From contig OZ037770.1 in the NCBI GenBank assembly GCA_964035545.1, positions 1,594,501 through 1,658,500 of the forward strand: 64,000 nucleotides of DNA, given 5' to 3'. Position numbers and translations under genes: made by a program. Of the stretch, positions 11,480 through 24,776 are shown piece after piece; position 1 is the first letter of the stretch, and every line of letters begins with the position of its first letter. Origin of the DNA: Bugula neritina (lineage: Eukaryota > Bryozoa > Gymnolaemata > Cheilostomatida > Bugulidae). The notes beneath the pieces were generated by a model that was not told the origin of the DNA, made no database searches, and saw only the letters and a program-made list of their open reading frames with translations.

Positions 11480-11900
11480 AATTTTAGCTGTTAATTGCTA
11501 AAACTTTCTGCAAAAGATATTTTAACCATGCATCAACAATGCCTGCAACTATTCATATGCTTATCATGTGTTTAAGAAAGTTGCTACATGCAGTAGGTTG
11601 ACTTTTTGGAATCATATAATGATGGGTCCTAATTTGCTATAGCTTCCATTAAATAGAGTATATGACTGACCCAATTCTGTCTATTATTTAAAACAATATG
11701 TGTTTAGTAATTATTTCACTCAAGTGTCCAGCAATGCAATGTATTTATTTTAAAAATCAGTTGACAAAAAATTATGCAAAGACATAAATTTTGCTTTGAT
11801 TTGCAATATAATACTGATAAATTGACTAACTCAAAATTACTTATATTTAATAATTGAATAGTTCCCAGTATCATTGTAACAAATGCAGTTAAATATAAAC
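11480..11900. repeat. 3' flank of TRIM gene A, duplicated at 17600-17990
   Basis: Fragments such as ATGACTGACCCAATTCTGTCTA and GACATAAATTTTGCTTTGATTTG recur in diverged form at 17790-17950. This downstream flank was therefore part of the TRIM duplication unit. Confidence 0.6.
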
Positions 11901-12418
11901 ATTGAGCTATCAACAGTATTACAGAAATTGATGCAAAGTCAAAGAATATGATTCATGATCACACTGAAAAACAATGTGTGTTCAAATCTGGAAGCATTAA
12001 AGACCGATATTTCAAAAACTATTATAGTAAAAACTTACAAAAAGGAACTATACGAAGCTTTGTTCAAATATTTTCTGTAATAACTATATCTGGCGTCTAT
12101 ATAAAGCTGTTTTTGATTAACATTTTGATTTATAAATTAAAAAGTAACAGTGTTTGATTAACACATGGTATAACTATGGAAACTGTGAATTTGAAGTATT
12201 TTTTCTTCATTGTTTTATGCTAAAATAAAATATGCTGCTATATAATATTTATGAATAGTATTTCATATCCTGTATATATGGCTAATATATAGTATATAGT
12301 CACATATATATGTTATCTCTGGGGAAATAGATATCTATATATGTTTCTGCATATATCTGTGTATATGTATGTTAGTGTGTAATAATATACTAGGCAATGA
12401 AAATCCTCACTTAATTAT

Positions 12419-15400
12419 TCAATCTATCTGATAAAAGAGCACTTCTCCACAAGACCTGGGTACAATCAGAGTATTTCCTGTCACATGAAGATCATGCGCA
12501 GAAGATTCCCTTCTTGCAGTCGAATCTGATATCTCTTTCAGCAGTTTACCTGAAGTAGCATAAGTCAATATACACAACTGTTACTATCAAAACACTGAAT
12601 CACCAAGATCCTCTAACTCTGTGATTTTTTATTTACTTTACTTTTTGCAATAGAAAGTATGGCAAGCAGACAATAACCACGCGGTGTATGTGAATTAATA
12701 TGCCATAAAATTAACCTGTGTTTCCATTCAGTATCCAGACTCTGGTGGTAGCATTCCCAATAGCTACATACACTCTTCCTTTGCTGTATGCTACACCCCG
12801 TGGTCTAGTCACACGTTCAGATGTCCATTCAACTTCTCCACTTGAAATATTCACTTTGAATACTTTAGAGGAATTGTAATCAGACACAATAACAGAGATA
12901 TCATCTACAGCACATACTGATACTTTACCGGTACCAAGTAGAGGGCAGCTTATGTGTTTCTGTACCTTCACAGTAAGAGAGTAGACTACTAGTCTCTTGT
13001 TCTTTCTATCTGGTATAATGATTTGATCATTAACAACAGTCAGTTTGTTGAAGTCGGGTAAGAATGTTGTAGCATCGGAATGGGTCCAGCTGGTGATGAG
13101 TTTCCCTGTCAGATCATGTACTCTGACTGTGTAGGGTTTACCATCTACTAAAGTATACAGTCTGTCTTTGTACACAGCTACACTGTGTACCCAGTCAGTA
13201 GCTGTTATAAACTTCCTGCTAGACTGATTATTCTCCTCTATTATATCTACTCTTCCATCACCTAGTCCAACGTAAGTACTACCGTGGTAACTACAGACTG
13301 AAGTAGAGTAGCCAGACACAGAAGCTGTATGTAGGAGAGTTAATTGTTTAGGTAGAGTATCAGTAGTAGTCAGCTCATGTTCAGTGTGCACAACACTTTC
13401 TGGAAAGGAGACAATTTCTAATTCAATCTCTCTTCTCTCTCCTGTAAGCAAAATAAGAAGCAAATTATTGCAGCGTCATACAATTTACAATTACAGTTAT
13501 ATTAATAGTTGTGTTTAACAGTTGATACAGTATAGAATCTGCAAAATTCTCTACAAAAGGAAAAGGGAATTTCTAACAGCTATATTCACAGTACATCACG
13601 TTATATGCCTGAACTATGGCGCTGTGTTTGTTTCTTCTTTAATATAATACATTGAACTATATAAAAGGGCATTTTAGAGCGTACATAAAACATACAACAA
13701 CATCTAAGAATATAGTGGAACAAATTATAGGAACCTAATTGACTTCACACAATCCAATTTTGCATCAAAATATCTTGCTGTCGGTCAAGTGCGTATATGT
13801 GCATTTATAGCCATGAGCTGAAGTAATCAGTCTCAGATTGGCTATGTATAATATTCACATTCCCAGATGAAATTTAGCTGACTCTAAATCAAAGTAAACT
13901 ATGAAGCATTATATACATAACACGTGAGTTAGTATATAATTGTGTACATGTATTAGTAACTAATTGCATAAGTTTGGGAATGTTGCAAGTGAGAGATTGA
14001 AGATCCTGCATGTGGTGGCTACTAATACAATGCCATGTTTTTCAAACAAACAAAACAAGTAAGGTAGGTAACTGAAATATTTGAAAAGGGCCGTTTACAA
14101 TATGAAAAGCCTGTTTAATTTTCTCTATAGTAATATTATAAAGTTCTTTTGATATTTTCCTTTATATCAGATAAAAAAGTACCATTTGTTTATTTGGCAG
14201 ATTTAATTCAAACTGTTTCATCTATGTTTAGTTATCTAAGAACATAACTACCTATGTGAATGTTAATGGAGGTGAAGAAAAATAAACAACCTTAAACTAA
14301 TATATATGCTACTATGTAAACTTCCATAAAAATATTTGAAATTTTTTAAAGACCAAAAGGTGTCCAGCTCACTTTCAGTCAACTTTTATAAGATATTACT
14401 GACCTTTGACCTGTAAACCAGACTTTGATATCTCCAGAGTAGGAAACTCAATAGATAACAAATTTCTGATTTCCTTCATTGTCTCCTCATGTCTTGTTAC
14501 AATATCTACCTGCATAATAGATTCATATACCAACACTAGAGTTCTGTATTAGTATATGCAGCATATTTATATTTCTCATTTCATTATTCTCGGCATCATG
14601 TGCTAAATGTATACGATCGAATTAAAAATATATCTTTTATCTCGATTATATTCAAAAACATAGATACAGTATCTTTAGGCTTCATACCTGGTGATTGTGT
14701 TTGTGTCTACCCTCAATCTGTAGTCTTTGTCTATTGAGATCAGATAATTTAACTCCAACATTTTGTTCTGTGAATCTTTCCAGTTCCAACTTCCCATTTT
14801 CTCTCAGCTTCAGCAACTCTTCTTCCAGATTTTTGTATTTCAACTCAATACTCCGAATCTATCAATAGGATTAGTGCACGATATACATACTCGAAAGAAA
14901 ATTTCACTAAATGAAAATAATTGTTCAAAAACATTCAAATTTTTGCCAAGCTCCTGGTTTATCTCTAAAAATTAGTTTTCTATATTTAAATGTACATGTC
15001 TTTTTTGATCTGAAATTCTAATAACTTTATAAAGTTTGTATATATAACCTGTTCATCCCTTGTTCTGTGGAGTGTCTCCATCATATCTCTAGTCTCACTA
15101 TCATAGTCACACAATACTCTAGTCATGTGTTTCACCAAATCTTGAAACTGATCTTCTTTCTTCAGGATTTCTGATCTCATCTTATCCATTTCTTCAGACA
15201 GTTTAGCCACCAGCCCATTCAATGTGATCAGTTGGTGTGGAGAACCTGTATGAAACAGAATATTTGTCTGCGACATCCTAATCTACTTTCCACCAGATAC
15301 AATATGCTGCATATTTATTTGATTATATGAAATATAATATATTTCAGTCCAAGTCTCAGTTTGTAAATTTGCTGTACTTAAATTTCAAAAATAACATTGA

Positions 15401-16566
15401 ACCTGTATGAGTGTGTTGTTTAATTTTGAAAATGGTTAGCGGCAGCACTGGCATCTATTTTGGCTAGTTTGTTGACTGTTGGGTTTCATTGCTTATTTCT
15501 GCGGTGAGTATATATATTATATATTTCAAACCTATTGACTCTGCAGATTAAAACAATATAAAAACAAAGACTTTAAGAAACAAGTATTTGGTGTGTTTTT
15601 GAATAATTAAATAAAAAGAAACTTACCATCATCACAGTTTGGTGAGCTCTCAATGCAAGCATTACAAAGTACAGAATAACAACTCCTACATGCCATGGCA
15701 TAGGGTAGTTCAGGATGTTTAGAGCATAGCCTGGTTTTTAGTTTTCTAGCCTCCACTCTGTAGTCAGTCATTGTAATCATAGGGTGAGCTCCATGGAGGT
15801 CATCATGAGACTGTGATATACAAGCTTATATAAATAGCTGTAACCAATATACGTGTTTAGCGACAGTTAGGCAACACTCCTTCAAAAATTCTAGCTCTTG
15901 AGGTCTTTATTTAAAATAATTAGCACTGTAATATATAATTTGAATTACATTGCCCTGTATCTGCTATACTGTATAGTTGGGAACAGACAGTGGTGATGTA
16001 ACATAGTAAGCAAAAAGTGTCAATTTTCAAATAAAAATTAAGATGAGCTGTAGAGTAAGTTTTAGATATCCTCACCTCTCTGTGTTTAGCACAGAACTTA
16101 GCAGTACATGTCTTACAATAAACAACAGCTTGTTGATTGGCTACACCTTTTCTAGTACAGGTGTCACAGCATAGAGACAAGTCATCTCTTGTGTTGGAGG
16201 TAGGAAGTGAGTCTATCTCAACATCATAAACTTCTCTGTAATACAAAACAGCAGCTAGCAGTCTCTCAAATGCTAGTAGGCTACTTAATCAGGATAAGTC
16301 ATTGTAAGCAGATCGAACTATTAGACAAATTGTTTGAAGCTATACCCGCAAATAATCGGACAGGAAGCAGTATGATTCAGTGTAGGCAGAACTATGTAAA
16401 CATACCTGCAGAAGGGACATCTGACTATTCTACTAACTTCAAAGCTTCCTGTCAGACATTTTAAACAGTGTATGTGTCCACAAGGTAGAAATCTTGGATC
16501 TTCCAGATCTTCTAATCTACCAACACAGAACCCACATTCTATCTGGTTGTCTCTTCCTTCAGCCAT
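12419..16566 (-). CDS. TRIM-type E3 ubiquitin ligase (RING, two B-boxes, coiled coil, propeller), gene A
   Basis: Eight exons, in coding order: 16566-16406, 16235-16076, 15810-15627, 15245-15049, 14858-14688, 14509-14404, 13441-12716, 12549-12419. All junctions are GT-AG, phases fit, and the total is 611 residues with stop at 12421-12419. The RING has C11, C14, C29, H31, C34, C37, C50, C53 (C3HC4, binds two zincs and an E2). Exons 2-3 carry Cys/His-rich B-boxes. Exons 4-6 are charged heptad sequence (coiled coil, dimerisation). The last two exons hold repeated beta-strand units resembling an NHL-like six-blade propeller for substrate or RNA binding. Start at MAEG is preferred over an upstream in-frame ATG because the paralogue shares it. 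TRIM proteins act in ubiquitination, often in innate immunity; the target here is unknown. Confidence 0.9.
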
Positions 16567-16587
16567 TTTTAAGAATAAGAACACTCC

Positions 16588-16760
16588 GCTAAAATTTTCT
16601 AAAATACATCAAAATACAGAATTTTTAGGACATGAATAATGTAGTTAAGGTTTTGTCTCTGTTTTACCCCACAGCTGCTCCCATAACATTTGTATAGAAA
16701 TAATAAAATAATACTTACCAGTTCTCTGTATTGTTTTTCCACTCAGGTAACTTTATATGG
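16588..16760 (-). promoter_or_regulatory. 5' UTR intron and leader of TRIM gene A
   Basis: A leader exon probably ends at 16719 with donor CTG|GTAAGTATT, and the coding exon starts at 16588 after acceptor AATTTTAG|CGG. Gene B has the same arrangement (donor GTTG|GTGAGTATT at 21862, acceptor ATTACAG|CGG at 21456), so a leader intron is conserved. A possible TATA-like element CTTTATATGG is seen on the plus strand near 16752. Transcription start is not known. Confidence 0.5.
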
Positions 16761-16849
16761 AGCCGAGGATTCTTATAGTGTGACTTGTTGAAATCTCAGA
16801 AAGAGATGCGACTAACAAAGTATAGCTACCCACTCGATATGAAATAATA

Positions 16850-17410
16850 TAATGATGGGTGGCTAAAACTAGTTTGAACTTGACGTATATTGACACGCTT
16901 TACCTTCGTGGTTCATATCTGTTACTTATAACAAAGATAAGAATTATTGTTTGTTTAAAATCACACTGCGCATGAGATACTGAAGTCAATATGTATGCTT
17001 GTAAGTTAGTAACTGTGCCTCTACCTAAACTGATAACACAGTGTGCAAGTCTAAATATATGACTATGTTGTTTATACAATGATTTGCCACACTTGAAATA
17101 CATCAGCAGTTTCATGAACCCACTAAATATATAATAAGTCTAACAATAAAGTGTGCAGGTAACTATCTGCTTTCATATACTGCTGGTGAAAGCTCAACAC
17201 AAAAATTTGATTTCATTCACATAATCAAATTTTTGTTTTACACATTCTAATATTCATAAATATTTACGAAGAGATATGCTTGCTAAAATGTATTTTATAT
17301 ATTGGTGAAAAATTTATCAAATAAAAGTGACAAACTTGCATTACGCTTTCATCATATTGAGCTTAATATGCTATATTTTGTAGAGGTCCATGCCTCAATA
17401 TATCAGTGTA
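16850..17410. repeat. Upstream module of TRIM gene A, copy 2
   Basis: It matches 1-437 and 858-905 and 21995-22440, and it starts ATGATGGGTGGC. It lacks the LTR found in copy 1 and so serves as the empty site. The conserved placement upstream of each TRIM gene suggests it travelled with the gene and may hold regulatory sequence. Confidence 0.65.
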
Positions 17411-17999
17411 CTATTACTTTATATAATCTATTAATCTCAACTATATGAGCATGTTATTGATTCTCAAAAATCAGAACTGCATGGTTGAGGAAAGTTTAAT
17501 TTATATTCACAAACATACTTTTAAGCTTTTAAGTTTTATTTTAGTATACCAATGTTTTTCTCAAATGATAGCCATATAATTTAGAAAAAAATAGCTTTCA
17601 AGAGATGTCTATTTTTCTTTGCACAATTGTCTACAATCATATTTTGATAACAAACAATGCAATTAGATGCACTTAATTTGTTGCATATTTGTAAACAGGA
17701 TTGAAATATTACTACCTTATTGGTACTTTTAAAACCCTTACCCATTTTTTTCATTGGTCTAATTTTGCTATATCGCATTAAACAGAATAAATAAATGACC
17801 CAGTTTCATCTACCAATTCCATTTAAATCAGTATTCTTTTTTAAGATTATTTAGCTCAAGTATGGATGCTGCGTTAATTTGGAATTTTTTTTTTAAAAAG
17901 TCAATACATAATCATATTAACGCAGACATAAATTGTGCTTTGCTTTGCTATAATGCCGATTAATTAACAAATGCCATTTACTGAAACTTTTGAACTACT
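17411..17999. repeat. Intergenic; 3' flank of TRIM gene B
   Basis: AT-rich with no gene. From about 17600 it is a diverged copy of 11480-11900, the 3' flank of gene A. Gene B has lost the final propeller exon and most of the large propeller exon between this flank and 18000. Confidence 0.55.
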
Positions 18000-18601
18000 A
18001 TAGTTTCTTGTTCAGCCTGTCTGGTATGACAACTTGATCATTAACAACTGCCGGTTTGATGCAGCGCCAGTTTTGAACATCAGGATGAATCCAGCTGGTG
18101 AAGAGTTTCCCTGTTAGTGCATGTACTCTGACTGTGTGAGGTTTACCATATACTAAAATATATAGTCTGTCCTTGTATACAGCTACACTGAGTACCCATC
18201 AAGTAGATATTATAAACCCCTACCTAGCCAGATTAATCCCCTCAATTATAGCTTCTCCCTCATCACTAAGTCCAACATAAAATTGCCCTAATAACTATAG
18301 ACTGAAGTACAGTAGTCAGACACAGGAACTGTATGTAGGAGAGTTAATTATATAGGTAGAGCATCAGTAGTAGTCAGCTCATGTTCAGTGTGCATACATT
18401 TCTCTGAAAAGAGAAAATATTTAATTCAATCTCTCTTCTCTCTCCTGCAAGTAGAATAAAAACTAAGTTATTGCAGTGTGATTCAACCTATGATGGTAGT
18501 TGTTCAGGTAGCTTAAGAACGCCACCTATGTTTAATATTTGCTCTTTCTCTCTGTTGCAATAATAAAATGATCAAATATTATATATTTACAGCATATGCA
18601 G

Positions 18602-18692
<91 letters not shown>

Positions 18693-21431
18693 CGATAAGT
18701 TAAATGCACCAATTACTAGACTCACTTAGTTCAGGAGATACTTCATTTAGGCTGAAGTAAAGATATTCAGAAAGGTTTAAAAGTTACAACCACAACCTGA
18801 GGCAAAAAAAATTGGCCTTTGGTACAGTTATAAGAAGATGATGCCAAAGAATGGAAATTGTGATGACTATGCTAAATTTTAAAACTTCTACAAGAAGTTG
18901 GTTGGTCAAAGACTGCTGAGTAACTTTGGTAAAAGCTTTCACGAAAAACCTAATAAGATGAAAAGTTTTCTACTCAGATTCAGTCAAATATGCAAGCTTA
19001 AAGCAAAGCCTGTAAACATGTTTAATAGACTACTAACCTTTGACCTGTAAACCAGACTTTGATATCTCTAGAGTAGGAAACTCAAGAGATAACAACTTTC
19101 TGATTTCTTCCATTGTCTTCTCATGTCTTGTTATAATATCCACCTGAATATTAGAATAATATCAATATCAGAGCTTTGCAATATTATATGAGTATCATCT
19201 GTACATATCTCATTTCAATTATTGGCGTCATGTATTAGTTGTATATTACAATCAAATTAAAAATATAGTTTTATTTAAATCAAAAAATATAATTACAGGT
19301 TCTAGGTTCCATACCTGGTGATTGTGTTTATGTCTAGCCTCAATCTGTAATCTATGTCTATTAAGATCAGATAATTTAACTCCAACATTTTGTTCCGTGA
19401 ATCTTTCCAGTTCCAACTTCACATTTTCTCTCAATTTCAGCAACTCTTGCTCCAGTTTTTTGTATTTTAACTCAATACTCCGAATCTATCAATAAGATTA
19501 GTGCACAATATGCATATTTGAATAGACATTTTAGTGCATGAAAATAATTGTTCAAAAATATTCAGTGCTTTAGCAAGTTTTCTTGTCTATCTCTAGAAGA
19601 TATAGTATTGTAGTTTTATGCACTACCAAGTTGGGTGTTTTTGTATGCACCAGTAATTATTGCATGTCCACAATGAGGTTATGGAAAGAAGGGAAATAGT
19701 TGACGTTTTAAGTAAGAGCCGTATTGAAATTATAATGACATATATTTAGAGTCATAGCGGAAGTAGCAAAAGAGTACAGATTGGAAAACGGTTACACAGG
19801 TTAACCTATCTAGCGGACAGTGATTTTCCAACTCAGGCTGGGTGTCGGAAGGTATAACAGTTTATATCCAAAAGGTTGGTCCTGATTGGGTGGTATAGGG
19901 TTCCGGCGGTATTGCCGTAGTGAGTGACATGGCGCCACACAGAGTTGCGGTAACGCTAACGGAGTTGTGGCTTTTTGGAACATTATGCCTCACATTATAA
20001 TACAAATATTTAGGTAGAGGTTCTGGGAGATATATTTCTCACAGCCATTTTTAATAGCTTTTTAAATTTTAATCCAATTGCCTTCTTTTAGCTAAACTTC
20101 TAACAACTTTATAGACTGTTTTTATATACCTGTTCACCCCGGGTTTTATGGAGTGTCTCTATCATATCTCTAGTCTCCTTATCATAGTCACACAATACTC
20201 CAGTCATGTGTTTCACCAACCCTTGAAACTGATCTTCTTTCTTCAGGATTTCTGATTTCATCTCATCCATTTCTCCAGAGAGCTTTGCCACCAGCCCATT
20301 CAATGTCATCAATTTGTGTGGAGAGCCTGTATAGACAAACAAATTATTTGACCAGGCATTCTTCTTACTGTAGTATCTGTTAGATTGTACAATCTACTTC
20401 ACTTCAAGTGTCAGTTTGGTAGTTTGCTGTACTTACATTATAGAATTATTAATGAGCCTGCGTGTATGTTATAATTTTGAAAATATCTAGTAATATTACT
20501 AGCATGTATATGTATTGAAAAATCAGATAAATAGAAACTCACCATTATCACAGTTTGGTGAGATCTCAATGCAGGCATTACAGAGTACAGAGTGACAAGT
20601 CTGACATCCCATAGTGTAGAGTAGCTTTGAGTGTGTAGAGCATAGCCTGGGTTCTAGTTTTCTAGCCTCTACTCTGTAGTCAGTCATTGTGATCATAGGA
20701 TGTGGTCCATGGAGATCATCATGTGACTACGAAACACATTTTTACAACTCGTATTTGTTTTTAGCTTTGATTAGGCAGCAGGCCTCCAAAATTGAAATCT
20801 TTATTGGAAAGGATTTGCATCAGCACAAACTGCTTTGTTATATGTAGCATACATGTACTGTAGTTAGAAAAAGACATAATATATTGTCGCAGTGTCCGTT
20901 TTCAAAAGTAAAACTCAACAAATTTTACATAAATTCATAGTTTTGGCTGCCAGGAAGGCAAAACTTTGAAATAACATATATTATATTTGGGTGTTAAATA
21001 TTCTCACCTCTCTGTGTTTAGCACAGAACTTAGCAGTACATGTCTTACAATAAACAACAGCTTGTTGATTGGCTACACCTTTTCTAGTGCAGGTGTCACA
21101 GCATAAAGACAAGTCATCTCTTGTGTTGGAGGTAGAAAGTGAGTCTATCTCAACATCATATACTTCCCTAAAATATAGGAAACAATTAGACAAATTGTTT
21201 GAAGCTATACCCGCAAATAATTGGACAGGAAGCAGTATGATTCAGTGTAGGCAGAACTATGTAACCATACCTGCAGAAAGGACATCTGACTATTCTACTA
21301 ACTTCAAAGCTTCCTGTCAGACATCTTAAACAGTGTATGTGTCCACAAGGTAAAGATCTTGGATCTTCCAGATCCTCTAATCTACCAACACAGAACCCAC
21401 ATTCTATCTGGTTTTCTCCTCCTTCAGCCAT
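18000..21431 (-). pseudogene. TRIM gene B: intact RING/B-box/coiled-coil, broken propeller
   Basis: Six exons match gene A in length and phase: 21431-21271, 21167-21008, 20726-20543, 20326-20130, 19485-19315, 19143-19038, all with GT-AG sites and no stops. The RING keeps its eight zinc ligands. The propeller exon begins properly at 18444, but one lost base shifts the frame and a TGA follows at 18376-18374. Further stops and indels occur to about 18000, and the remaining propeller and last exon are absent. As read, the gene would give 349 residues ending just after the coiled coil. It is either a pseudogene or a working TRIM without a substrate domain, able to dimerise with gene A. Only expression data can decide. 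Confidence 0.8.
18602..18688. repeat. (TA)n microsatellite in TRIM gene B
   Basis: An uninterrupted TA run of about 85 bp lies between the exon at 19038-19143 and the propeller remnant. Confidence 0.95.
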
Positions 21432-21455
21432 TGTTTATAGCTCTGAGAATCTTCC

Positions 21456-21990
21456 GCTGTAATTTGCAATAGCGAAAAGCTCAAAGAAAAGTTTATGAAA
21501 TAACTAAAAACAACAAAAAGATCACCAAAAAGCTATTGTATTTAACAATTACATAAACTCAGTAACGTCTACTAAATATGTATGTAGATTTAGAGTTAGA
21601 TTTGTTTAATTAGTCTTGCTTATGTAACAAGTTTACACACTTTCTATTGCCATCGTACCTGTGAAGCAGCAACAAACTCAAAAAAAGTAAAAATTAAACC
21701 TATTATATATTTCTTTTGAGAAATTACGAGACATTTTGAAAAAAACTTATACTTAAAACAAGTAAAAAAAACACAATTAATTGCACTTTGACATGGCACT
21801 GCGGATTAGAGATTTACTGAACTATATAAGTGTCAATAAAATCACAAAATAAAATACTCACCAACTTTGCAATATTATATACTTCTTAGCTGAGATAAGT
21901 TTAATTGAAGCCTGGGCTTCCTACTATATGGTAGCTTAAGTTGAAGTCCTGGAGAGGTGGGATAGAAAAGCAGCTATCTACTAAATGTAT
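21456..21990 (-). promoter_or_regulatory. Leader intron and 5' flank of TRIM gene B
   Basis: The leader intron runs between donor GTTG|GTGAGTATT (exon end 21862) and acceptor ATTACAG (coding exon start 21456), in the same place as in gene A. Intron sequences differ strongly between the copies although the exons are alike. Confidence 0.5.
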
Positions 21991-22630
21991 AATCAAATGA
22001 TGGGTGGCAAAAACTAGTTTAAACTTGACACATAGACATGCTCTTCGCTCATGGTTCATATCTGTAACTTATCATGTATATATATAGCAGATAAGAATTC
22101 TTGTTTGTTTAAATTACACCGAGTATGAAATGCTAGGCTCAGTATGTGTGCTTCTATATAGCTAAGTTAGTAACTGTGCGTCTACCTACACTGATAACAC
22201 AGTGTGCAAGAATAGAAGTGAGACTTATATATAATATTGTTTATATAATGATATGCCACACATGAAATACATCAGTAGTTTTGTAGTCCCACTAAATATT
22301 TGAACCAGCAATATTAAAGTGTGCAGGGAAATGCCTGTTTTCAAATATGCCTACTGCTGAAAAAACCATCATGAAATCAAAGTTACGTTCTGCACATTCT
22401 AATTTATAAATATTTGGTAAATCTTGTAATAATGTTTGCTAGAGCTAACGTAATAACTGTGACTCTATCTACTCTGTGAGGGTCTAAACATGATACTGTT
22501 TGAAGTTTGTATCTTAGTCTGCCTTGTTCAAAAGGGCCTCAGTTGTTACATAACATTATTACTAAAGTGTGCAGGCAAATCATTATAATTACTTGTTCTG
22601 CTGACAAAGCTCATTATGCAGGTAAATACC
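21991..22630. repeat. Upstream module of TRIM gene B, copy 3
   Basis: It matches copies 1 and 2 from TGATGGGTGGC through AACACAGTGTGCAAG, then extends to about 22620 with similarity to 1835-2010. This is the longest uninterrupted module. Confidence 0.65.
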
Positions 22631-23864
22631 AACTTACCATAAACTAATATGCTTATTCACTAATGATTGTATTGTAGGAGTTTTATCCTCTTGTATATCG
22701 AACAGGGGATTCCAAGCGTATCTCCTTGGTGTTCCGAGTATACTAGGGGAGCCTACATCTAGCCTAGTACAACGCCTACTAACTCCAATTATTACTATGA
22801 TTCTCTCTGCTTATATACATGTATATACAAATTATAACACAATATAGGAAGACACTTGTTAAGTAATTACATTATACACAGTTTGTGTTGCAATATTTGT
22901 TAACATAGTGATATGGTTAACATAGTATATTATGTTAACAAAGTAATAGGTAGATAGCTTTTTTCTTCTTGTTGGACTATATAAATTATACACGTGGCAT
23001 TTAGCAAAAAAAGAAAGAGATGAATGCATTAGTTTTTAAACTCTTGTAAAAATGAGGAAGGAATATTATAACTGCATGGGGCTTAAACTTTAAACATAGG
23101 CTGAAAGGAAATGTGAGACGGTATCAATGCATTAAATTATGGTTAAATTTACAATTTCAAATATATTTTCACCAAAGTTTATACTTAAATTTTTGCAAAT
23201 TATTTTCAAAGTTTATTCAACTAAAATACTGCCTATAATGATCACTTTCATGCTTTTATTTAATATAGTAGAGTCTTTTAAATGTTGTAATATAGTTTTC
23301 TCTATTATATGCCTCTTTTTAGACTCAAGGTAATATATATGATGCTATAATTGTACTATATGCTATCAGTGTGCTTGTGACTGTAAAATATGAGTGTAAT
23401 GTTACCAAATGTAATGGGTACTATATAAGGACAACTGCCTAGCATATAATACTTAGACAGTCAAATACGTAAACTCTCTGCTTTATTTACATGTTGATGC
23501 ATACAATCAACATTTCAGGTAATAGCTGTTACTACATATAGATAAAATCTTGTAAAGCTTATTTATTATAGTATTGATAAAAACTGTGGTTTATCTGGTA
23601 TAATACTATGTGACAAGTTACTTTGAAAAATGATAAAACTTTGGAATACAACGTGCACTTATGAAATCATTATTCTTGTTTCAACCAATTAGAATTGTAC
23701 AGCACACATTTGCAGTTTACACCAATATGCTATATTGTGTGCATGGAGAATCCAATAGAATAGTGTTTATATACACTTATTAGGCACAGCTCACCCTATA
23801 GCTATATAGCTTCATTTTTCTACCTTCTAACCTGATAACAGTTTGTTTAGTAAAAGGGTTAACT
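22631..23864. other. Intergenic, with a possible orphan signal-peptide exon
   Basis: About 22680-22790 is less AT-rich and open for several dozen codons in two frames, but no protein is recognised. At 23238-23329 the plus strand encodes about 30 hydrophobic residues followed by TCAAG|GTAATA. This is a phase-2 donor like those ending the signal exons of the knottin genes at 23865 and 50902, so it may be an orphan first exon of the same type. A CCAAT motif is present at 23684, upstream of the next gene. Confidence 0.3.
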
Positions 23865-24731
23865 ATGAGCTTGAAATTTATTTTGCTTATATTTTATATG
23901 CTTTTGGAAACATTTCAGATCTCAGTTGCAAATTCTAGGTGAGTGAAGGTTTTGATTGACAATATGAAATTATGAAATATTATATGTTCTCTAAAACAGT
24001 GGTTTCTCTGATAACGTTTTTAATCCTATAAAATACAGATAAATGTTATACCCATAGTGTTCAATTTTATAGTGGCTAATGGTAGTTTAGTCTTTCATGC
24101 TTTCTATTTTTATTTTATAGCATAGATGCATATTATAGTCATACTCACATAATCCGACGTATACCTCTTTATAAAAGACTAGAGAGTCCCAGCAAACGCA
24201 GCTGTGTAGGATGGTTAGGTACAGAGGTTATTTCAACTATTTTTTTTTCACGCTTCCATTATTTTTATGCTGTATATAGAACTACCTCATGCCATTTCCT
24301 GTTGAATTACAAACATATTTTATTGCAATTCTGCATCTGGTATTGAAAAAAAAAATTGCTTAGCAAAACATTTGCCATTCTAAATATTTTCCAATTTGGT
24401 TCGACGAAATGTCAAAACAGAACTTGTTCTTTTACACTGTTGTATATGAAATTATTGCTAATATGGTTTTATTTTAGCTGCAACAATAAAAGAAATATTT
24501 GCAAATGCATTTTTTACTATAAAAGTTGAATTATGTACTTAAGATAAACGTTGCAGTTTTGGATTACAATTAAGCAATGTCCAAAGAAAAACAATATAGT
24601 ATGTATGCATGTTGTGTTTTTTTGTGCTTTTTATAATTTTAGGCAAATGTGAGTCATCCTACCACTGCTGTGGATTGAACAAGTGTAAATGGGCTCTCAG
24701 TATAATCAAATTATGTAATTGGTTATTTTAA
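23865..24731 (+). CDS. Secreted inhibitor-cystine-knot (knottin-like) peptide precursor, KP1
   Basis: Three exons, 23865-23938, 24121-24218 and 24643-24731, join through GT-AG introns of phase 2 and phase 1 to give 86 residues. Residues 1 to about 22 form a signal peptide (basic start, hydrophobic core). A basic propeptide follows and ends in Lys50-Arg51, a classic prohormone-convertase site. The mature part has six cysteines (53, 60, 66, 67, 72, 82) spaced C-x6-C-x5-CC-x4-C-x9-C, which fits the inhibitor cystine knot. Poly(A) signals lie at 24754 and 24771. Knottins of this layout occur as sponge peptides, defence peptides, hormones and channel ligands; the role here is not known. The paralogue KP2 has the same phases. 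Confidence 0.75.
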
Positions 24732-24776
24732 AAATATATTTGTAACTTTTTTTAATAAAAAATGTCAACCAATAAA

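Noticed and set aside
22680-22800. Exon of an unknown gene in a less AT-rich patch
   Set aside because: Open in frames on both strands, without convincing splice sites or a recognised product.
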